Below, in pieces: positions 46,932-56,100 of a DNA stretch of 64,000 bases (its first letter is position 1; every line of letters starts with the position of its first letter). Source of the stretch: an archaeon (GTDB lineage: Archaea; Iainarchaeota; Iainarchaeia; Iainarchaeales; CSSED10-239). Location of the stretch: assembly GCA_023230325.1 (NCBI GenBank), contig JALNXN010000002.1, positions 62,001-126,000 on the forward strand, written 5' to 3'. The notes under the pieces are model-generated. The model was given only the letters and a program-made list of their open reading frames with translations, was not told the origin of the DNA and searched no databases. The position numbers and the translations under genes are program-made.

Positions 46932-46983
46932 TATAGACCAAGAGAAAAAGAAAGAGAAAAAGATAAAAGATACACTTTTATCT
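46932..46983 (-). terminator. Hairpin plus pyrimidine tract after the acidic/basic peptide genes
   Basis: AGATAAAAG (46961-46969) and CTTTTATCT (46975-46983) form a perfect 9-bp stem with a 5-nt loop. On the minus strand it is followed by a long T/C tract (TTTTCTCTTTCTTTTTC), the shape of an intrinsic terminator. It sits about 20 bp past the stop codon of the 27-aa basic peptide gene. Confidence 0.6.
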
Positions 46984-47003
46984 TCTAAAACCTAATTTTT
47001 GAA

Positions 47004-47087
47004 TTATTTCTTTTTTGTTGATTTTTTAGGTTTTGCACTAGCTTTTGGTGCAGCTACTTTCTTTTCAGCTTTTTTCTTTTGAACCAT
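47004..47087 (-). CDS. Lys/Ala-rich basic micropeptide, 27 aa
   Basis: ATG at 47087, stop TAA at 47004. The 27 residues begin MVQKKKAEKKVAAPKASAKP and continue with further Lys, ending KSTKKK. About 13 of 27 are Lys. The composition resembles histone H1-like or nucleoid-associated tails and the Lys-rich ends of some ribosomal proteins. A GAGGGAAA ribosome-binding-like site lies just upstream of the ATG. It is in one transcription unit with the acidic 56-aa gene 63 bp upstream, followed by a terminator hairpin. Its small size means chance is possible, but the regulatory signals on both sides and the clean composition argue for a gene. Confidence 0.55.
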   Translation of the reverse strand: MVQKKKAEKKVAAPKASAKPKKSTKKK

Positions 47088-47150
47088 TTCAATTTCCCTC
47101 TTTTTTTTTATTAAAACGTATTTTGGTAAAAAACTAATTATCTATCATAT

Positions 47151-47321
47151 TTAGTATTCTTCATCGTCATCATCGTCATAAAAGTCTTCGTCATCTTCTT
47201 CTTCATAAACTTTCTTGTTTTTATTTACTGGTTTTTTATCAGATTGTTTGGGCTTGTAATCATCGTCATCCACATATTCATCGTCATCGTAATCATCATC
47301 CCATTTTTCATTTTTTGCCAT
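47151..47321 (-). CDS. Asp/Glu/Tyr-rich acidic micropeptide, 56 aa
   Basis: ATG at 47321, stop at 47151 (57 codons with stop). The peptide starts MAKNEKWDDDYDDDEYVDDD, has a short Lys-rich middle (YKPKQSDKKPVNKNKKV) and returns to an acidic end (EEEDDEDFYDDDDDEEY). It is extremely acidic at both ends with regularly placed Tyr. A strong Shine-Dalgarno element (GGAGGATTGATC) is 4 nt upstream of the ATG, and a TATA box (TTTATTATAAG, 47376-47387) is suitably placed. So it is a real small gene, not noise. No family recognised; acidic proteins of this kind often bind basic proteins or DNA-binding proteins. Confidence 0.8.
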   Translation of the reverse strand: MAKNEKWDDDYDDDEYVDDDDYKPKQSDKKPVNKNKKVYEEEDDEDFYDDDDDEEY

Positions 47322-47325
47322 GATA

Positions 47326-47338
47326 GATCAATCCTCCA
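47326..47338 (-). promoter_or_regulatory. Shine-Dalgarno site of the acidic micropeptide gene
   Basis: Minus-strand GGAGGATTGATC just upstream of the ATG at 47321 combines GGAGG with a GATC-like tail. It is the strongest ribosome binding site in the window, implying high translation of the acidic peptide. Confidence 0.65.
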
Positions 47339-47375
47339 ATTTTTTTTATTATAGATTAGAACTTAACCTATAACC

Positions 47376-47387
47376 CTTATAATAAAC
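47376..47387 (-). promoter_or_regulatory. TATA box of the micropeptide transcription unit
   Basis: TTTATTATAAGG on the minus strand, centred about 60 bp upstream of the acidic peptide's ATG. Transcription would start near 47357, giving a leader of about 35 nt with the Shine-Dalgarno element inside it. Confidence 0.5.
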
Positions 47388-47647
47388 TAAGGTATCAATA
47401 GTTTATTATTGATAAATATTTCAAGTCACGCATGTGTTTTTAAATGTATTTGCAAGCAAGAAAATAGCGAAAGTATTTATAAAGGTTATTGTGGTAAATT
47501 ACACAGAAATACTATTTTTAGAAAATATACAATTTAAATAATTAATTAAAAATACAACTTTAAATTTAGAACTAAGGTAATTATTAAAATTAAGTATTAT
47601 TAAATTTTTTAAAAATGAAAACCCCTTTAACAATTGAAAGTATAAGG
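47388..47647. other. Spacer between the micropeptide unit and tRNA-Arg
   Basis: With the leader at 47322-47387 this makes 326 bp without a gene. A minus-strand TATA-like element (CTTTATAAATAC, about 47474-47485) could drive an extra upstream start for the micropeptide unit. Next to the tRNA 3' end the sequence is AT-rich. No open reading frame longer than a dozen codons is convincing. Confidence 0.55.
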
Positions 47648-47722
47648 CAGACCGGGTGGGATTTGAACCCACGATCCCAAGCTTAGGAGGCTTGTGCGAT
47701 ATCCAGACTTCGCTACCGGCCT
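47648..47722 (-). tRNA. tRNA-Arg (anticodon CCU)
   Basis: Read on the minus strand, the cloverleaf is complete. Acceptor AGGCCGG pairs with CCGGTCT (one G-U), the D stem is GCGA/TCGC, the anticodon stem is CAAGC/GCTTG with loop CTCCTAA, and the T arm is GTGGG TTCAAAT CCCAC. The anticodon is CCU, reading AGG (Arg). The discriminator is G73 and the CCA end is not encoded (GCC then T). No intron. The T-loop TTCAAAT and G18-G19 region (CTGGATA) are standard. Confidence 0.95.
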
Positions 47723-47796
47723 AGAAAATAAAATAACTTAAAGAAAAACATTTTTAAATACAACATACAACTATTTTAGTAACAAGTTATAATTAT

Positions 47797-47811
47797 ATAT
47801 ATATTTATAAA
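47797..47811 (+). promoter_or_regulatory. TATA box of the adenylate kinase operon
   Basis: The plus strand reads TATATATATTTATAAAC just upstream of the ATG at 47837; a start site near 47830 would give a nearly leaderless mRNA. No clear Shine-Dalgarno element precedes the ATG, in keeping with this. Confidence 0.5.
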
Positions 47812-47836
47812 CAAAAAAATTAAAAAGAGCATCACT

Positions 47837-48403
47837 ATGAAAAAAAATCTTCTCATCATCCTTGGACCACAAGGAAGTGGTAAAAGTACACAAGCAAAAA
47901 TTATTGAAAATGAATTTAAATTTAAACAAATTATACAAAGTAATCTTCTAAAAGAAGAAGTTAAGAAAAAAACAAAAGTTGGTTTACAAATTAATAAAAT
48001 TATGTTAGAAGGTAACCTTGTACCTTATGAGATAACATGCAAATTATTATATGAAAAATTAAAAAAAACTAAATCAAAAAATATATTGATTGATGGTTTT
48101 CCTAGACAAATGGAACAAGTACATGTCTTAGATTATTTTATATATACAGAAAATATAAATTTTTTAGGAATCATATATATTAATCTAACAGAGAAGGAAT
48201 GTATAAAAAGATTGGTTCTAAGAAAAAGAGAGGATGACACCCCAAAAGCAATAAGAACAAGATTATATAATTATTTTAAAGAAACTAAACCTGTAATTGA
48301 AAGATATGATAAAAAAAATAAATTAATAAAAATCAATGGAAATAAAACAATTGAAAATGTTGCTGCAGAAATAAAAATAAAATTAAAAAAGGTTGGCTTA
48401 TGA
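47837..48403 (+). CDS. adk: Adenylate kinase (P-loop nucleoside monophosphate kinase), 188 aa
   Basis: The P-loop GPQGSGKST is at residues 10-18, followed by the family motifs LIDGFPRQMEQV (NMP-binding/phosphate) and the LID-region sequence RLVLRKREDDTPKAIRTRL. The Asp-Asp-Thr pair matches the DDNxxxxxxR motif of adenylate kinases in slightly altered form. The LID domain is short, with no zinc cysteines, and the C-terminus (YDKKNKLIKINGNKTIENV) fits. It interconverts AMP and ATP to ADP. Its stop codon overlaps the ATG of the coiled-coil gene (ATGA), so the pair is translated together. Nucleoside specificity cannot be read from sequence alone. Confidence 0.87.
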   Translation: MKKNLLIILGPQGSGKSTQAKIIENEFKFKQIIQSNLLKEEVKKKTKVGLQINKIMLEGNLVPYEITCKLLYEKLKKTKSKNILIDGFPRQMEQVHVLDYFIYTENINFLGIIYINLTEKECIKRLVLRKREDDTPKAIRTRLYNYFKETKPVIERYDKKNKLIKINGNKTIENVAAEIKIKLKKVGL

Positions 48404-50088
48404 TCGCTGATGATAGAGTCATTGAAAATATTATTAAGTTAAAAGAACTTGGAATGACAAATGAAGAAATAATTGATAACCTTGTAAAGATAGGTCTATC
48501 AAAAGAAGATAGCCAAAAACTAATTGATAAAACTGAAGAGAAAAATAAACCGAAAAATGAAGATTATAAAGTAAAAGAAAAGATAGAAGAAAGTAATAAG
48601 GTAAAAAAAGAAAGTGAAGATCATAAAATAAAAGAAGAAAGTGAAAACAAAAAAGAAAATATTACTTCTAAAACTAAAGAACAAGAAAATACTAACACTA
48701 TAGAAACTAAAAAACAAAATGAAATACCAATAGACTTTTTTACAAGCAAAGAAGAGAAAAAAAGAACAGAAATCCCTATTATAAAAACAGAAACTAAAAT
48801 GCCTGATTTAAAAATAGATACTGATGAGAGTATAACACTCCCAACACCAAAATTTAATAGCTTTGAAGAAGATACTATACCTTTACCAAAGTTTGAAAAT
48901 GAAGATTACAAAGAAGAAACTATATCTCCACCTAAATTTGATAATCTTAATTTTGAACAAAAAAACACTTTTGACAACATAGAACCTACCCAAGAAAATT
49001 ATGATTCTGTTTGGCAAACAGGAATACTTACAACAATCAATAGTAAATTAAATGAACTAGAATTTAAACAAAAAAAATTTGAAGAAGACTTAAAACAAAA
49101 ACTATCTTCAGAGATAAAAAAAATTAACACTATACAGCTTTCAAGTAAACAAATGTTATTTGATAACATCACAGAAGTTCTATCAAAAGAAAAAAGCCAA
49201 ATAAACACAAAAGTAATAACAGAACTTGCAAAGTTTAAAATAATTGAAGCCAAGTTAAATAATAAAATTTCAACAATTGAAGAAAGTAAAGATAAATTAA
49301 ATGAATTAATTAAAAATGCAGAAGCTAAAAATATAGCGATCAATAGTAACCTGATTGATAATAAAGAAAAAACTAAAAAAATAATTGTTGAAACTCAACA
49401 AAATATCACACAAATAATCTCTACAATTACAACAAAACTAAATGATAAAATTAAAGAAATAAATACAACCCTTGCACTACAATCTAGAATAACACAGGGG
49501 CTTGTAAAAAACACACAACAAAGTGTAGAACAACAAATTAGAGAGTTGGTGGAATTTGAGAAAAACATAAGATCACAAATTGATCCAAAAAAGCTGTACT
49601 CAAAATTAGAAGAATTAGATAATTTTAAGTTAACCCTGTCAAACAGATTTGAAGAAAGATTTGAAAATGTAAAAATTGAATTTTTAAATAAAGCAAAAAA
49701 TGCAATGACTAAACAAATTGAAAAGGAACTAGAGGAAATTAAAAAAGTAAGAACAGAAATTGCAGAAAAAACTGATCCTGAAAAAATAACCAGAAAATTA
49801 AGAGAACTAAAAATCTTTGAAGAAGACTTGCTTATCTCAATTGATGAAAAAATAAGCCAATCTCTAAAGCTATATGAATCATCAATAAATCAAGAATTTA
49901 GATCCAAAATGAATGATATTAAAAAAGCAGAAAGTAAACTTCAGGAAAAGTTGGTACTTGCAGATGTGTTACAAGAAAAAATTGATGAACTTGATAATTT
50001 TAAAAAACAATTTATTGCTGTAATTGACAAGAACATAGAAAAAATGAATGAGAATATGAAATATTTAAATGAAAGAATAAAAAAGTAA
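48400..50088 (+). CDS. Long coiled-coil protein with UBA-like N-terminus, 562 aa
   Basis: The first 45 residues (VIENIIKLKELGMTNEEIID, then GLSKEDSQKLI) look like two short three-helix elements of UBA/HTH-like type. A charged, low-complexity linker (residues about 45-190, rich in Lys/Glu, including TLPTPKFNSFEEDTIPLPKF-like segments) follows. The rest, about residues 200-562, is continuous coiled coil with heptad-spaced Leu/Ile. There are internal repeats (DPKKLYSKLEELDNFKLTLS and DPEKITRKLRELKIFEEDLL). No membrane helix. The ATG overlaps the adk stop by 4 bp, so the protein is made in step with adenylate kinase. I do not recognise it; a scaffold or cytoskeletal role is only a guess. Confidence 0.75.
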   Translation: MIADDRVIENIIKLKELGMTNEEIIDNLVKIGLSKEDSQKLIDKTEEKNKPKNEDYKVKEKIEESNKVKKESEDHKIKEESENKKENITSKTKEQENTNTIETKKQNEIPIDFFTSKEEKKRTEIPIIKTETKMPDLKIDTDESITLPTPKFNSFEEDTIPLPKFENEDYKEETISPPKFDNLNFEQKNTFDNIEPTQENYDSVWQTGILTTINSKLNELEFKQKKFEEDLKQKLSSEIKKINTIQLSSKQMLFDNITEVLSKEKSQINTKVITELAKFKIIEAKLNNKISTIEESKDKLNELIKNAEAKNIAINSNLIDNKEKTKKIIVETQQNITQIISTITTKLNDKIKEINTTLALQSRITQGLVKNTQQSVEQQIRELVEFEKNIRSQIDPKKLYSKLEELDNFKLTLSNRFEERFENVKIEFLNKAKNAMTKQIEKELEEIKKVRTEIAEKTDPEKITRKLRELKIFEEDLLISIDEKISQSLKLYESSINQEFRSKMNDIKKAESKLQEKLVLADVLQEKIDELDNFKKQFIAVIDKNIEKMNENMKYLNERIKK

Positions 50089-50122
50089 AAAATAAATACT
50101 TTCTTATCTCTCTAAACTATTT

Positions 50123-51955
50123 TTAAAGTCTATTGTATTGCTTGTGTTTAATAACCCTTGTAGAATAAAGTAAAATAAACAGCAATGCTAAAAATATTAT
50201 TCCAAACAAAATTGAGTTACCTAAACTAAAAAATCCACCAATTATGCTTTTCTTCTTTGAAGTGTCTTTTTCATCAACAATATTAATTACCAATGGCTTT
50301 GAAAAGACACCACTTGATTCATAAATTACAATCTCTGATTCTATTTTTTGATTTGGTAGATCAGAAACATTGATACTTCCATTAATTGCTTTTGATTCTT
50401 TTGAATCTAAAGAAATATTTTGTGGGAAAGTGTATGTTAGATTATAATCTTTATCAAATGTTAATTCAATTTTTGAAATATTAATTTTATTTAGACCATC
50501 ATTTTTAATTTCAAAAGAAAACTTCTTTGTTGAATTTTTATAAACATTTAATTCAGTTGGAAAGGATAACATAGAGATCTTTAACTTATTACTTTCCTTA
50601 AGTGCAACAACTGTTAAGTCAATCTTCTTATAAAAATCACTATTTGTTCCTTTTAGAATAAAGCTAATAACACTTGTTCTTGGAGTAGTGTTTGCTCCTG
50701 AAAAAATATTAAAACTAATTGCTTTACCTTCCTTAGAATCTAATGTAATCTTAGTTGAAGAAGTTGTAACTCTTAAATCATTTGACAAAATATAAGAAAT
50801 ATTAATTGTGTCTTTTATATCTCCTATATTTTCCAAAAATAACTTAGTTTGTGTAATTTGTCCAATATTTAAAATTAAATTACTTTCTTGCAAATTTGCT
50901 TTAAAGTAATAGTCAGGTTGAACTTTAAAAATATATTTTTTATTAATAACACCTAACTCATCAAAGAAACTTAAATTTAGATCATAATCGTCAGCAGGAA
51001 TTGTAATTGGTGCTAAGACTGTAACATCTATCTTCTTTATCTCACCAGGCAAAAGTCTTATTTGTTTTTGTGAAAGACTAACAGAAAGTTGTGTATCTTT
51101 ATCGTAAGATATAAAGAAATCTTTAGTTTTATTTAATGATGTGTTTCTTAAAGTAAAAGTAAAAGTTATTGGCTCTCCCTTATACATTATATAACTTATT
51201 GTTGTTGGTCCTGAAACAAAGAGATCAGAGTTAACAACCTCTGCGCAATCATTTACATAGACACTAAAGTTTTTAACAACTGTAACATCCTCATTATATA
51301 TTTTTAATTTTAAATTATAATTTCCTTCAGATTGATCCTTTGGGATACTTATCATAAAAGGTATGTTATTTTCATTTCTATTTAAGTAAATTGGATTTGA
51401 TTCTTTTAATGCAACTGATAATGTTTGGCTTGTTAAACTTAAATTATATAGACCAGAATATAAAACATCATCAATCATTATATAATTTGTAATTGATTCC
51501 CCTTTACAAAAAGAAGTCTTTTGAATATCAACTTCAAAGTCCCCATCATCCAACCCATCTTCTGCATAGATCCTAATTGTGTAACTTTTCTCTTCATTGT
51601 TATTCATGTCCTTTATATATAATTTTAAATCTGTTGTGTCATCATCTAAGGCTCTAACAACTAATGAGGTTTTTAAATTTGAATTCCCTACAAGATTAAA
51701 GGTCTTTGAATAATTACAGCTAAGCTCATCATTATCACAACTTGCATAAACTAATAGATTAACAACCTCTGAGTTATTGTTCTCAAGAGTGTACACAACT
51801 GTTAGAGGATTGTCTTCAATTACTGAATAATATTCCTTTTCAAAACTAATGTTTACATTATCTAGTTGAGATGCAAAGATATTTGTTGTAAATAATACCC
51901 CTAAAATTAAAAGTATTCCAAAAAATAAATATATTTTATTTCTTTTCTTTATCAT
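50123..51955 (-). CDS. Membrane-anchored surface protein with NEW3/Ig-like domains, 610 aa
   Basis: The ATG at 51955 is preferred over the GTG at 51964, because the GGTGTGA ribosome binding site overlaps that GTG. A signal peptide (MIKKRNKIYLFFGILLILGV, ending FAS) begins it. Several beta-sandwich domains follow; the clearest (LNIGQITQTKLFLENIGDIK, then KITLDSKEGKAISFNI) resembles the NEW3 (alpha-galactosidase-associated) fold. The C-terminus is a membrane helix (about residues 582-600) followed by STRVIKHKQYN, so the protein is anchored at its C-terminus and exposed outside, the opposite way round from the giant proteins. Structural or S-layer-associated role inferred. Confidence 0.85.
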   Translation of the reverse strand: MIKKRNKIYLFFGILLILGVLFTTNIFASQLDNVNISFEKEYYSVIEDNPLTVVYTLENNNSEVVNLLVYASCDNDELSCNYSKTFNLVGNSNLKTSLVVRALDDDTTDLKLYIKDMNNNEEKSYTIRIYAEDGLDDGDFEVDIQKTSFCKGESITNYIMIDDVLYSGLYNLSLTSQTLSVALKESNPIYLNRNENNIPFMISIPKDQSEGNYNLKLKIYNEDVTVVKNFSVYVNDCAEVVNSDLFVSGPTTISYIMYKGEPITFTFTLRNTSLNKTKDFFISYDKDTQLSVSLSQKQIRLLPGEIKKIDVTVLAPITIPADDYDLNLSFFDELGVINKKYIFKVQPDYYFKANLQESNLILNIGQITQTKLFLENIGDIKDTINISYILSNDLRVTTSSTKITLDSKEGKAISFNIFSGANTTPRTSVISFILKGTNSDFYKKIDLTVVALKESNKLKISMLSFPTELNVYKNSTKKFSFEIKNDGLNKINISKIELTFDKDYNLTYTFPQNISLDSKESKAINGSINVSDLPNQKIESEIVIYESSGVFSKPLVINIVDEKDTSKKKSIIGGFFSLGNSILFGIIFLALLFILLYSTRVIKHKQYNRL

Positions 51956-51960
51956 AAAAA

Positions 51961-51967
51961 TCACACC
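51961..51967 (-). promoter_or_regulatory. Ribosome binding site that decides the start of the 610-aa surface protein
   Basis: Minus-strand GGTGTGA is 5 nt upstream of ATG 51955 and includes the alternative GTG. An SD sequence this close to the ATG argues that translation starts at the ATG. Confidence 0.6.
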
Positions 51968-52085
51968 TTTTTAATTTATATTTTTATTTTAACCCCTTTT
52001 TTATTTTTCTTCAATTTTTAAACTTTTTTAAATTTTTAAAATTTTTAAACTTTATAAATCTCTAATCTAATTTAATTTCACAAAA

Positions 52086-52943
52086 TCATTTCTTTTTATA
52101 AAGTAATTTTATATATCTTGTTGAGAAAGATAAAACTAAACCTACTAATATCAAAACTAAAATTAATTGAAAGGAAATTGAATTGATAATAACTTTTAGA
52201 TTAACAAATGAAAAATAAGAAGTTAAGTTACTTATATCTTCTTTAAATTCTTCCTTATATTGAAAATCTATGTTCTTTGTAAATAACATATCATTACATT
52301 TATACTTTAAAATCAAATCATCCTTCTCTTCTAAATTTAAATTAAAATTAATTATCTTTTCTTCATCTTTTTCCAAACTAACCTCTGTTTCTTTAAAGCC
52401 ATCAACATCATCTAAATTTGAATTTTTTAAAGACTCTAAGGATATGGATTGAATATTATTTGATTTGTTTAACAAAACTAAAGATAAAGAATAATTGTCT
52501 AAATTAGAATCATAACTTATGTCTGACTGAATTGTGGTGTCACAAGAGAAATTATCATTCTGGATTATTAAAAACTCATAATAGGTTTCTTGATTGTCTG
52601 TGTTTACCTTGATCTTTGCAATATACCTTTGGTATAAGGTGTTTTCTAAAGGAAAAACTTCTAAACTTACTTTCCTTGATTGACCTGCTTCCAATTGAAA
52701 GGAACTTGGGGTTAGTTGTGAGGTAAATGGTGCTGAATAGATCTCAAGGTTATAATTTTTTAATTGAGAGGAAAGATTGGTTATTGTAATATCCTTTGTT
52801 ACTGGACTATTTGTTAGATTAATTACTTGTGAAAAATCTAAATCAATTTGATTTGCCTGAGCAAAGTGAGATAAAGATATTGTTATAAATAATGCTGAAA
52901 TTAAAAATATCATAATTGAAATTACTTTCTTATATTTTTTCAT
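52086..52943 (-). CDS. Membrane-anchored surface protein, about 285 aa
   Basis: Start at ATG 52943 (MKKYKKVISIMIFLISALFI) is preferred over the TTG at 52955, since AAGGATTGATGAG lies just upstream and the signal peptide begins there. After the signal come two or so beta-rich domains (an NLTNSPVTKDITITNLSSQL pattern, then a Cys-containing NFSCDTTIQSDISYD). A membrane helix near the C-terminus is followed by STRYIKLLYKKK. The same STR-[VY]-IK exit sequence is at the end of the neighbouring 610-aa protein, so both are anchored alike and are probably partners or paralogues in part. Two related surface proteins on one strand, spaced about 130 bp. Function unknown. Confidence 0.8.
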   Translation of the reverse strand: MKKYKKVISIMIFLISALFITISLSHFAQANQIDLDFSQVINLTNSPVTKDITITNLSSQLKNYNLEIYSAPFTSQLTPSSFQLEAGQSRKVSLEVFPLENTLYQRYIAKIKVNTDNQETYYEFLIIQNDNFSCDTTIQSDISYDSNLDNYSLSLVLLNKSNNIQSISLESLKNSNLDDVDGFKETEVSLEKDEEKIINFNLNLEEKDDLILKYKCNDMLFTKNIDFQYKEEFKEDISNLTSYFSFVNLKVIINSISFQLILVLILVGLVLSFSTRYIKLLYKKK

Positions 52944-53183
52944 AAATCTCATCAATCCTTTTAAACTTCTCTTTCCTTTTTTTAAAAAATTAAATTAAAA
53001 AGAAAAGGAGGGAATTGTTGATGTTAGGTAAACATTAATTATTTAACTAAGAACAATTATTTATTAAGTATATTAAAGAGGAATAAGCTTTAAAAAGCTT
53101 GATGTTTGGTTAGAAAAAAGGAAAGCTATAAATACAAGGGAGTTTATAACTAAGTCAAATTTTTGCTGTGTAGAAGGCAACAA

Positions 53184-56100
53184 CTATTTCAAATTAAGAC
53201 CAATAACAGTGGTGTTTTCTTTCAAGGTTACACCAATAATTTGATTTGCTCCAGAAACTATAGTTGAGTTGTGGGTTATGGAGATAATAGTAGTTGTACT
53301 AGACAGATCTTTAATATAATTTAAAAGTGTAGCAGAATTATAATCATCAAGAGCAGCATCAACCTCATCTAAAATATAATAAGGAGCATTCTTATAGGCA
53401 TGTAGAGCAAAAATGAAAGCAAGTGCGGTTATTGTTTTCTCTCCACCTGACATAATATCAATATCTTTGGTTTTATTATTTTTAGTTAAATTAATTAACA
53501 ATTTAGATTTAAGCAAATCATCTCCAACCAATTCTAAATCACCAGATAGATTACTTGACATCTTTTTAATAATATTTTTAAACTCTTTATTTATTTTTGT
53601 AAAGCAATCTTCAAAAACAGTTTTCTTTTTCATATTAATTTCAGAAAGCATTAAAGAGACTTGTTCTTTTTCTTTTTCTAAAATCTCACATTTACTTATA
53701 ATCTCATCATATTCTTTTGCAAGTTTATCATAAGACTCAATTGCATTAAAGTTAATATTCCCTAAACTATTTTTTTCCCTTCTAATCTTTCTAAGTTCAG
53801 AATTTATTTCTTCTGTCTCTAAATTGACTTGCTTTAAATCTTTAAATTTATCTAAATCTAAAAGTTTAAGATTCTGCTCAAATTGAGATATTTTACTTTG
53901 ATTAGTTGATATTAAAATTTTTGAATTATTAATTGAAAGATTAATATCAGATATTGTAGAATCATATGAATTTAATTTATAAGACAAGTCATTAATCATC
54001 TTATTAACTTCTGTTTTTTTATCAAATAACTTTGCTTTTTTAGAATCTTCTTTTTCAAATTCTGATTTTATTTTTAGAAGTGAATTGTCAATCTCCACTT
54101 TCCTGTCTTCTAAAACAATTATTTTTTCTTTTAGTTCTTTTATTTTTAAAAGATTACTATTAATATAATTAATTTTGTTTTCCTTTTTTTCATTTAAGAT
54201 TTTTAGATCTGAATTTTTTGACATTAATGATTGCTCTAGATGATTAACTTCTGAGATTAAATCATCATACTGATTTCTAATCTTATTTTGTTCAATAAAA
54301 TTAATCTTTTTAAGACTTTCTTCAATCTCCTCCTTTTTAGAGGAATTTTCTTTTATGTCTTTATCCAAAGAGGTTAGTTCTGATTCTAAGTGTCCAACAT
54401 TTAATGTTATTCTTTCTAAAAGTGTGTTATTTTTTTCTAACTGTATAGAATCTAATTTCTCAACAACATCCTTTTTGATTTCTAAACAAGTATTTAATTT
54501 TATTTCAGTATTTGAAAGTTTTGGTAACTTCAAGTCTATGTCTTTGTCAAGAGAATCATATTCTTTAATTAAGGTTTCTAATTTGCTTTCAAGTTCTGAT
54601 TTCTTTTTCTCTGCATCCTTAATTGCGTCTTGTAACTTCTTTGAGTCTTTAAAAATTAATCTTTTAAAAGAAAAACCATCAAAGTAAAGATTTTTTACAG
54701 ACACTTTTGGAGAAACAACTTTTAATTTATTAAAATACTTCTCTAAGTCTTTTTCTTTTAATTCAAGTGCAGAAAGGATTACAAAAGATAAATTATAATC
54801 AATTAAATTAACTATTTTCTCAATTTGTAAATCATCTTTTAAGACAACATAGGAAGAGTAATAGGATTTTTGCGAATCATTTAATTTCACACAGTCTTCC
54901 AAAAATCCAACATAACTTGGAAATTTTTTTAGTTGTGTATTAATTTCTTTTCTTTTATCTAAAAAGTTAGAAGATAATGAAAAATCTTTTTTTAAGGAAC
55001 TAATCTCTGCCTTTATATTATTTAAATTATTATAAATATTTTCTTTTTCTTCTTTTTTAGATGATAGGTTTGTTTTTAAATTTAAAATCTTTTTATCTAA
55101 GTCTTCTTTTAATTTTGTATACTCAGTTATTTCTTTGTCCAGATTATTTGCTTTTTGTTTTAATTTAGATAAAGCTTCTAGGCTCTCTTTATCTTGAATT
55201 TCTAAAGTTTCCTTTTGAAGGGTGTAAGCATTAATTCTATTTTTAATTTCATAAAACTGATCTTGTTTAGAGATTATTTTTTTATTATAGTTTGAAAGCT
55301 CAAGATATAATTGGTCCTGTAGAACTTTAACTTTCTCAAATTCTTTTTGGGTCTTGTCTAGATTTTTTTTTAGTTCAGTTTTTAGAGTAATTTTACTTTT
55401 AAGTTTCAAATCAATATTTTCAATTAAAGATAGAAGGTCATCTATCTGTGTTTTAAAAGAAGACAGCTCGGTTGTGGCTTTATAGTTTTCTGTTTCTAAA
55501 TAATTTAAATTTTCTTTATTAATATTGATGTTATTTAAAATTATTTCTTTGTTTGCAGAAATTTCTGAGTAATTTTTTCCAATGGTTGACTGCACTTTTT
55601 CTGAATGAGATATTAGTTCTTGGTTTATAGTTTCTAATTCTTTATCAAGTTCTTTAATTTTAATTTCTGTATGTTTCTTTTCGGAAATAAGGTTGTCTAT
55701 CTTTGTTTGATTTTTATCAAGTAAATCTTCTTCATCATAAATTTCTTGTGTTAATGAATTTATTTGTTTTTTAAATAAAGAAAAATTGTATGTATTTTCC
55801 AACAAATCAAGTTCTTTAAATTTAATTGCTGATTCTTTTTCTTCCTTTAATTGCTCAACATATGGCTTTCTTTCATTTAATGCAATATACACTTTATCTA
55901 ATCTTTCTTGCACTTTTTTCAAATTAGTTTCTGCTTCTTTTTTTCGTGCATCAAACAAAGCAATTCCTGAAACATTGTCAATTATTTCTCTTCTTTCTTC
56001 TGCATTAAGATTAATTATTTTTGTAACATCTCCTTGTTGGACTGTGTTATACCCTTCCATATCAATTCCAAGTTCGTTTAGGTAAGATGTTATTTCATGA

